Source: Alicycliphilus denitrificans_A | Lineage (GTDB): Bacteria > Pseudomonadota > Gammaproteobacteria > Burkholderiales > Burkholderiaceae_C | Assembly (NCBI RefSeq): GCF_044792555.1 | Contig: NZ_CP126238.1 | Span: 186,001-250,000 of the forward strand | Direction: 5' to 3' | Length of the DNA stretch: 64,000 nt | The notes under the pieces: model-generated | Databases searched by the model: none | Told to the model about the DNA's origin: nothing | Seen by the model: the letters and a program-made list of their open reading frames with translations, nothing else | Translations under genes and position numbers: made by a program | In this document: piece by piece, positions 58,954 to 64,000 of the stretch | How the letters are laid out: every line of letters begins with the position of its first letter | Numbering within the stretch: position 1 is the stretch's first letter

Positions 58954-59823
58954 TCAGTGGCCGGACTGGCGCCGCAGCGCCCGTGCGTGGCGCTCCAGGG
59001 TCTGGCGCGCCTGCGCCAGCACGGGCGCGTCCACCATGCGGCCATCGAGCACGCAGACGCCGCCGCCGGCCTCCTGCAGGGCCTGCTGCACGCGGCGCGC
59101 GTGGGCCACGCTGGCTTCGTCGGGGTCGAAGGCGGCGTGCAGCACCGGCACCTGCGCCGGGTGTATGCACAGCTTGCCGCCAAAGCCCATGCGGCGCGCG
59201 CGCGCCGCATCAACGGCCATGCGCTCGGGATTGCGCGTGTCCACCGTCACGCCGTCCAGCGGCGCGGCCATGCCGGCGCGCCGCGCCGCCAGGACCACGG
59301 CCATGCGCATGGGCAGCAGCTCGGCCTCGTCCGCGCCGCAGGCCATGCCGGCATCGACCTGGAAGTCCAGATGGCCAAAGGCCAGGCGCGCCACCTGCGG
59401 CGCGGTCGCCAGCGCGTCCACGGCGTACAGCCCGGGCACGGACTCCACCAGCGCCAGCAGCGCTGCCTGCGGGCCTGCGGCCTGGGCCACGGTCTGCAGG
59501 GTGGCGATGCTCTCGGCCTTCGGCACCACGGCGCCGGCCAGGCCCTGCGCCATGAGTTGCGCCAGGGCCTGCAGGTCATCGGCAAACCAGGGCGTGCCCT
59601 CGGCGTTGATGCGCACCAGCACGCGCGCGCGCTGCGCGCCGTCGAGCGCGGCCACGGCCTGTATCAGGGCGGCGCGCGCCGCCGGCTTGTCGGCCGGCGC
59701 CACGGCGTCCTCCCAGTCGGCGATCACCATGTCGGCGCCGCTGGCCAGGGCCTTCGGTAAACGCTCGGGCTGCGTGGCGGGAACGAAAAGAAAGGAGCAG
59801 GCCTGGGCCAGCAGATTGGACAT
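58954..59823 (-). CDS. CitE-like / HpcH-HpaI family CoA-ester lyase
   Basis: A 289-residue lyase of the citrate lyase beta-like family. FVPATQPERLPKALASGADM and VIADWEDAVAPADKPAARAA start it; VRINAEGTPWF (substrate Arg), VVPKAESIATL, LALVESVPGLYAV (metal Glu) and LAFGHLDFQVDAG (metal Asp) follow, then GFGGKLCIHPAQVPVL. Such stand-alone enzymes cleave malyl-, citramalyl- or beta-hydroxyacyl-CoA. It is 12 bp from the Bug gene, with CoA-transferase, MmgE/PrpD and dehydrogenase genes upstream. Citramalyl-CoA lyase is one reasonable candidate. Confidence 0.88.
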   Translation of the reverse strand: MSNLLAQACSFLFVPATQPERLPKALASGADMVIADWEDAVAPADKPAARAALIQAVAALDGAQRARVLVRINAEGTPWFADDLQALAQLMAQGLAGAVVPKAESIATLQTVAQAAGPQAALLALVESVPGLYAVDALATAPQVARLAFGHLDFQVDAGMACGADEAELLPMRMAVVLAARRAGMAAPLDGVTVDTRNPERMAVDAARARRMGFGGKLCIHPAQVPVLHAAFDPDEASVAHARRVQQALQEAGGGVCVLDGRMVDAPVLAQARQTLERHARALRRQSGH

Positions 59824-59835
59824 GGATGCTTTCCT

Positions 59836-60834
59836 TCAGTCGGCGCTCACGCCTGCCGCCTTGATGACCCTGTCCCAGCGCGCCACCTCGGCCTCCAGGT
59901 GCTTGCGCAGGCCCTCGGGCGTGGCCTTGTCGGCAGAGGCCAGGTCGGAGCTCAGCTCGGCAATGCGTTTTTTCACGGTCTCGTCCTTGATGGCCGCGTT
60001 CAGCGCCTTGTTGAGCTGGTCGATCACTTCCTTGGGCGTGCCCTTGGGGGCGTACATGCCGTGCCACACCTTCACGTCAAAGCCCTTGAGGCCCTGCTCA
60101 TCGAGCGTGGGGATGCTGGGCATGGACGATAGGCGCTGCGGCGTGGTCACGCCGAACACCTTGGCGCGCTTGCCGTCCTGGATCACGGGGGCGGTCTGCG
60201 TGGTTTGGTCGCACAGCAGATCCACCTGGCCGCCCATCAGGTCGTTCATGGCCGGGCCCGAGCCCTTGTAGGGCACGGTGGTCAGCTTCACGCCGATCTG
60301 GTGCATGAGCAGCATGCCGCACAGCTGCGACACGGCGCCTATGCCCGCGTTGGCCAGCGACACCTTGTCCTGGTTCTTCTTCACGTAGTCCAGCAGCTCG
60401 GGGAAGGTGCTTACGGGGAAGTCCTTGCGCGACAGCAGCGTCATGGGCACGTCCAGCACCTGGCCGATGTACTCGAAGTCCTTGAGCGGGTCGTAGGGCA
60501 GCTTCTTGTACAGCGCCGGCGCCGTGGCCATGCCCATGTGGTGGATCAGGATGGTGTAGCCGTCGTTCTTCGCCTTGGCCACGCGGTTGGGCGCGATGGT
60601 GCCGCCCGCGCCCACGGTGTTTTCCACCACCACCGTCTGCCCCAGGGACTGGCCCATGGGCACGGCCAGCAGGCGCGCGACCACGTCGGTGGGGCCGCCT
60701 GCGCTGTAGGGCACGACCAGGGTGACGGGCTTGTCGGGCCAGGCGGCCTGGGCCGCGCCGGCCAGGCCCAGGGACAGCAGGGCACAGGCGCTGGCGATGG
60801 TGCGCCGGGAAATCAGGGGGCGGGGGGCAGTCAT
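59836..60834 (-). CDS. Bug/TctC-family periplasmic receptor
   Basis: A 332-residue protein. Signal peptide RRTIASACALLSLGLAGAAQ is followed by KPVTLVVPYSAGGPTDVVAR, QTVVVENTVGAGGTIAPNRV, LTTVPYKGSGPAMNDLMGGQ and IPTLDEQGLKGFDVKVWHG. The ATG at 60834 has GAGGAGA ahead and was preferred to the 27-codon longer frame. Inside the operon of the CoA-transferase and the CitE-like lyase, it should bind the dicarboxylate or hydroxyacid that the operon breaks down. Confidence 0.9.
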   Translation of the reverse strand: MTAPRPLISRRTIASACALLSLGLAGAAQAAWPDKPVTLVVPYSAGGPTDVVARLLAVPMGQSLGQTVVVENTVGAGGTIAPNRVAKAKNDGYTILIHHMGMATAPALYKKLPYDPLKDFEYIGQVLDVPMTLLSRKDFPVSTFPELLDYVKKNQDKVSLANAGIGAVSQLCGMLLMHQIGVKLTTVPYKGSGPAMNDLMGGQVDLLCDQTTQTAPVIQDGKRAKVFGVTTPQRLSSMPSIPTLDEQGLKGFDVKVWHGMYAPKGTPKEVIDQLNKALNAAIKDETVKKRIAELSSDLASADKATPEGLRKHLEAEVARWDRVIKAAGVSAD

Positions 60835-60924
60835 GCGGTATCTCCTCGTTGCTTGTGACGAATGGGGCGCAGCTTGCGCCCCCAGTGGGTTGCCGATCGT
60901 GGCGGCACCCGTCACGACCGTGGA

Positions 60925-62289
60925 TCAGGCCAGCAGGTTCTCCACCCGCGGCCACGCTTGCACTTGCCACAGACGCTGCACGGCCGCCTCGGCCTGCGCA
61001 GCTTGCACCGCGCCGCCATAGGCCGCCAGGCGCAGCGCCTTGGCAGTGATCTCGTCGCGCGAGAGGGTGTTGCCGGGGTCGCCCTTGGGCTCATCGACTC
61101 TGCCATGCAGCTGGCGGCCGTCCGTGGTCTGCACGGTGACCTTGCCGATCCAGCGCTGCGGGTAGGCGGCGTCCACTTCGGCGTCCAGCTCCATGCGCAC
61201 CTTCTCGCGCAACATCACAGTGTCCGGGGCCAGGTACTCGGCGTCGAATTCGGTCAAACCCGCATGGCCAAAACGTGCGGCCAATGCCAGCACCGTGCCC
61301 ATGGAGAACTTGCTCTGGTGCACCGTGGCGGGCGAGACCACGGGGCCCAGCACGTCGATGGCGCCCTGGTGCACATGGCAGGTCACCTGGGCGATGTCGG
61401 CGGGCGCCAGGCCATGCTCGCGCATCACCTGCTGCAGCGCATCGGCCGCCGGGTGCGTGTGGCGGCACGAGGCATGCCACTTGAAGCTGGTCTCGGCCGT
61501 GGCCCAGCGCGTGCCCAGGCCGTCGGTCAGCTTGGCCGGGTTGGAGTCTGTGGACATGCCGGCCGCCAGGCCCTGCGGCCCGGTGAAGATGTCCTGTGCG
61601 CCCGTGAAGCCGTCCTGGGCCAGGTGGGCCGCCATCAGGCCGGCGGTGGCGGCGTGCGCCGTGTGCAGCTGCTTGCTGTCGGCGGCGGTGCGCAAAAACT
61701 CCCACAGCCCGGCCGACTGCGTGCCGGCCGAGCCGAAGGCATGCTGCATCTGCGCGGGCGTGAGCTTGAGCAGGCGCCCCACGGCGGCGGCGGCGGCCAG
61801 CGTGCCGGCCGTGGCCGTGGTGTGGAAGATACGGTAGTGGCTGCGGCCCAGGAATTCGCCCACGCGTATGCCGACCTCGTAGCCCGCCACGCAGGCCGCC
61901 ATGAGCTCGGCGCCGCTGGCGCCGATCTGCTGCGCCACGGCCAGCGCGGGCGGGAAGACCACGGCGGCAGGGTGGAACACCGAGCCGTTGTGCACGTCGT
62001 CCTGTTCGGCAAAGTGGCTGGCCGCGGCGTTGGCCAGCGCCGCCATCATGGGCGAGCTGCTGGCGCCATGCGCGATGACCTCGCTGGGGCCTTGCGCCGG
62101 CCCTTGCGACAGCGCAAAGCGCGTGATGCTGGCCACGGGCCGCGCCTTGCAGCCGGCGAGCACGGAGCCGAACCAGTCCACCCACAGGTCTTCGGTGCGG
62201 CGCTGTACGGCTTCGGGCACATCGCTCCATTGCAGCTGGGCGGCGAACTGGGCCAGGGGGTGGATGGCAACGGCGGTTTCTTGCTTCAT
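60925..62289 (-). CDS. MmgE/PrpD family protein
   Basis: A 454-residue protein of the 2-methylcitrate dehydratase (PrpD)/cis-aconitate decarboxylase/MmgE superfamily. TEDLWVDWFGSVLAGCKARP, FAEQDDVHNGSVFHPAAVVF (the conserved D-x-H region) and FGSAGTQSAGLWEFLRTAAD, then KLTDGLGTRWATAETSFKWH carry the family core. The reaction is probably dehydration or isomerisation of a tricarboxylic or branched dicarboxylic acid. I chose the ATG at 62289 (MKQETAV) with GGAG ahead; an in-frame TTG lies 12 bases upstream. The neighbours suggest action on an itaconate- or methylcitrate-like acid. Confidence 0.88.
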   Translation of the reverse strand: MKQETAVAIHPLAQFAAQLQWSDVPEAVQRRTEDLWVDWFGSVLAGCKARPVASITRFALSQGPAQGPSEVIAHGASSSPMMAALANAAASHFAEQDDVHNGSVFHPAAVVFPPALAVAQQIGASGAELMAACVAGYEVGIRVGEFLGRSHYRIFHTTATAGTLAAAAAVGRLLKLTPAQMQHAFGSAGTQSAGLWEFLRTAADSKQLHTAHAATAGLMAAHLAQDGFTGAQDIFTGPQGLAAGMSTDSNPAKLTDGLGTRWATAETSFKWHASCRHTHPAADALQQVMREHGLAPADIAQVTCHVHQGAIDVLGPVVSPATVHQSKFSMGTVLALAARFGHAGLTEFDAEYLAPDTVMLREKVRMELDAEVDAAYPQRWIGKVTVQTTDGRQLHGRVDEPKGDPGNTLSRDEITAKALRLAAYGGAVQAAQAEAAVQRLWQVQAWPRVENLLA

Positions 62290-62338
62290 TTTGGGCTCCA
62301 AGGCAGACGGGGTAAGCGTTACCAGCTATGTTTATTAA

Positions 62339-63520
62339 TCAAATGGCTTGTGGGGTCTGCAGCGCGTCGATCTGCTCGGCGCTCCAGCCCAGCTCGGCCA
62401 GGATGGCGCTGTTGTGCTGGCCCACGGCGGGCACGGCATCCATGCGGTAGTCGAAGGCGCTGTTCACGCCCGGCGGCAGCAGGGCCGGAATGCGGCCCAC
62501 GGGGGAGTCCACTTCGCTCCAGCGCTGGCGCGCCTGGAGTTGCGGGTGCGCCCACAGGTCGGCCATGTCGTTGACGCGGGCGTTGGCAATGCCGGCCACC
62601 TCCAGCCGCTCGACCACCTGGGCCGCGGTCAGATCGGCAAAGACTTGCAGGATCAGCGCCTGCAGCGCGTCGCGGTTGGCATTGCGCTTGGCGTTGGAAC
62701 AGAAGCGCGCATCGGTGGCCACCTCGGGGCGCTGCAGCACGGCCTCGCAGAAGGCCTGCCACTCGCGCTCGTTCTGCAGGCCCAGCATCACCGTGCCGCC
62801 GTCGCCGGCCGCAAACGGCCCATAGGGGTAGATGCTGGCGTGCGAGGCGCCGGTGCGCGGCGGCGGCGGGGCGCCGTCGAAGGCGTAGTACATCGGGTAG
62901 CCCATCCACTCGCCCATGGCTTCGAGCATGGACACGTCGATATGGCTGCCCTCGCCGGTCTTGCCGCGCAGCAGCAGGGCCGAGAGGATGTTGCTGTAGG
63001 CATACATGCCGGCGGCGATGTCGGCCACCGAGATGCCGGACTTGGACGGCGTCTCGGGCGTGCCCGTCACCGACAGGAAGCCCGCCTCGCTCTGGATCAA
63101 GAGGTCATAGGCCTTCTTGTCGCGGTACGGGCCGTCGGCGCCATAGCCGCTGATGTCGCAGACGATGAGCTTCGGGTTGTGCGCCTTCAAGGCCTCATAT
63201 GACAGCCCCATGCGCGCGGCGGCGCCGGGCGCCAGGTTCTGCACCAGCACGTCGGCGGTCTTCAGCAGTTGCAGCAGCGCGGCCTTGGCCTGGGGGTGCT
63301 TCACGTCCAGCGCCAGGCTTTCCTTGCTGCGGTTGATCCAGGTGAAGTGCGACGACTGGCCGCGCACGCGCTGGTCATAGCCGCGCGCGAAGTCGCCGCT
63401 GCCGGGGCGCTCCACCTTGATGACGCGCGCGCCCAGGTCGGCGAGCTGGCGCGTGGCAAACGGCGCGGCGACGGCGTGTTCGAGCGAGATGACGGTGATG
63501 CCGTCGAGGGGGCGGGTCAT
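62339..63520 (-). CDS. Class III (CaiB/BaiF) CoA-transferase
   Basis: A 393-residue CoA-transferase. LEHAVAAPFATRQLADLGAR and RPGSGDFARGYDQRV start it; WINRSKESLALDVKHPQAK and VLVQNLAPGAAARMGLSYEA are family motifs, and KKAYDLLIQSEAGFLSVTGT carries the catalytic Asp (YDLLIQ). It moves CoA between acids without ATP, and the set with a CitE-like lyase recalls succinyl-CoA:itaconate/citramalate-type transferases. The ATG at 63520 with GAGG ahead was chosen; a GTG three codons earlier is possible. Its start lies 10 bp after the acyl-CoA dehydrogenase stop. Confidence 0.9.
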   Translation of the reverse strand: MTRPLDGITVISLEHAVAAPFATRQLADLGARVIKVERPGSGDFARGYDQRVRGQSSHFTWINRSKESLALDVKHPQAKAALLQLLKTADVLVQNLAPGAAARMGLSYEALKAHNPKLIVCDISGYGADGPYRDKKAYDLLIQSEAGFLSVTGTPETPSKSGISVADIAAGMYAYSNILSALLLRGKTGEGSHIDVSMLEAMGEWMGYPMYYAFDGAPPPPRTGASHASIYPYGPFAAGDGGTVMLGLQNEREWQAFCEAVLQRPEVATDARFCSNAKRNANRDALQALILQVFADLTAAQVVERLEVAGIANARVNDMADLWAHPQLQARQRWSEVDSPVGRIPALLPPGVNSAFDYRMDAVPAVGQHNSAILAELGWSAEQIDALQTPQAI

Positions 63521-63530
63521 GGCGTGCACC

Positions 63531-64000
63531 TCAGAACGAGCGGGGCAGACCCAGGATGTGCTCGGCCACGTACGAATAGATCAGGTTGGTCGAGATCGGC
63601 GCCACCTGGTACAGGCGCGTCTCGCGGAACTTGCGCTCCACGTCGTATTCGCAGGCGAAGCCGAAGCCGCCGTGGAACTGCAGGCAGGCGTTGGCCGCCT
63701 CCCACGACGCCTTGGCCGCCAGGTACTTGGCCATGTTGGCCTGGGCGCCCATGGGCTCGTGCTTGTCGAACAGCTCGCAGGCCTTCCAGCGCATCAGGTT
63801 GGCGGCCTCGACCTCGATGAAGGCGTCGGCGATCGGGAACTGCACGCCCTGGTTCTGGCCGATGGGGCGGCCGAACACCTGGCGGTCGCGCACATAGTTG
63901 GTCACGCGGTCCAGGAACCAGTAGCCGTCGCCGATGCACTCGGCGGCGATCAGCGTGCGCTCGGCATTCAGGCCATCGAGGATGTACTTGAAGCCCTTGC
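63531..64000 (-). CDS. Acyl-CoA dehydrogenase, C-terminal part (cut by window edge)
   Basis: 156 codons of an acyl-CoA dehydrogenase that continue past the window end. Visible are KGFKYILDGLNAERTLIAAE, QVFGRPIGQNQGVQFPIADA, CLQFHGGFGFACEYDVERKF and the end SYVAEHILGLPRSF. The frame reads through the in-frame GTG at 63905, so that is not the start. It is similar to the dehydrogenase at 2530 in its last helices (IGKNQG/IGQNQG). As the first gene seen of the CoA-transferase/MmgE/lyase unit it probably oxidises a short branched or dicarboxylic acyl-CoA. Confidence 0.9.
   Translation of the reverse strand, partial: KGFKYILDGLNAERTLIAAECIGDGYWFLDRVTNYVRDRQVFGRPIGQNQGVQFPIADAFIEVEAANLMRWKACELFDKHEPMGAQANMAKYLAAKASWEAANACLQFHGGFGFACEYDVERKFRETRLYQVAPISTNLIYSYVAEHILGLPRSF

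Noticed and set aside
57227..59170. Minus-strand frame of 647 codons overlapping the MFS gene and opposite the IclR gene
   Set aside because: Out-of-frame shadow with Arg/Pro/Gly/Ala-rich composition; MFS and IclR genes explain the region.

Overview
The window is chromosomal DNA of a high-GC betaproteobacterium, most likely Burkholderiales/Comamonadaceae. This is inferred from the gene content: seven Bug/TctC-type periplasmic receptors, a methionine synthase gene reduced to its first domain, many acyl-CoA catabolic operons, GC-rich REP-like intergenic repeats and a proteobacterial integron integrase. I cannot name the species.

Layout. (1) 1-10.7 kb: 5' part of an Mg2+ P-type ATPase gene, metH domain 1 overlapped by a LysR gene, an acyl-CoA dehydrogenase with a cupin, a Bug receptor, recQ, and a large MASE3-PAS-GAF-PAS-GGDEF-EAL signalling protein. 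(2) 11.1-15.6 kb: a nitric oxide module. A quinol NO reductase and a hemerythrin face norR, with a sigma-54 promoter and two GGT-N7-ACC NorR-type sites between them. (3) 15.7-27.0 kb: a sedentary chromosomal integron. intI reads rightward at 25962-27002. A candidate attI and an outward Pc promoter lie just upstream of it, followed leftward by 14 attC sites (18.1-25.0 kb). All cassette genes lie on the minus strand. A 15th, degenerate attC may follow a toxin-antitoxin pair at 17.4-18.1 kb. The region is visibly AT-richer than its flanks. Cargo includes a secreted protein with an NNPG motif, single-TM/coiled-coil proteins, a double C2H2 zinc-finger protein, a polytopic membrane protein, a guanidinium-type SMR exporter, a toxin-antitoxin pair, a gene broken by one nonsense codon, an empty cassette and two related ORF-poor cassettes. 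(4) 27.1-28.5 kb: L-serine dehydratase. (5) 28.8-64 kb: acyl-CoA catabolism.

The catabolic region has three main transcription units. 36.9-48.2 kb (+) carries thiolase, SDR, Bug, two acyl-CoA ligases, SCP-x-like thiolase, dienoyl-CoA-reductase-like SDR, enoyl-CoA hydratase, IclR regulator and an alpha-methylacyl-CoA racemase-like protein. 56.6-48.3 kb (-) carries Bug, (R)-type SDR and hydratase 2, ligase, acyl-CoA dehydrogenase, a thiolase fold without the usual cysteine, its DUF35 partner and a second Bug. This unit lies opposite an IclR gene across a 32-bp near-palindrome. 64-57.7 kb (-) carries acyl-CoA dehydrogenase, class III CoA-transferase, MmgE/PrpD, Bug, CitE-like lyase and an MFS transporter. 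Together they look like uptake, CoA activation, beta-oxidation and side-chain cleavage of branched or alicyclic acids. The actual substrates cannot be read from the sequence.

No rRNA, tRNA, CRISPR array or transposase was recognised.
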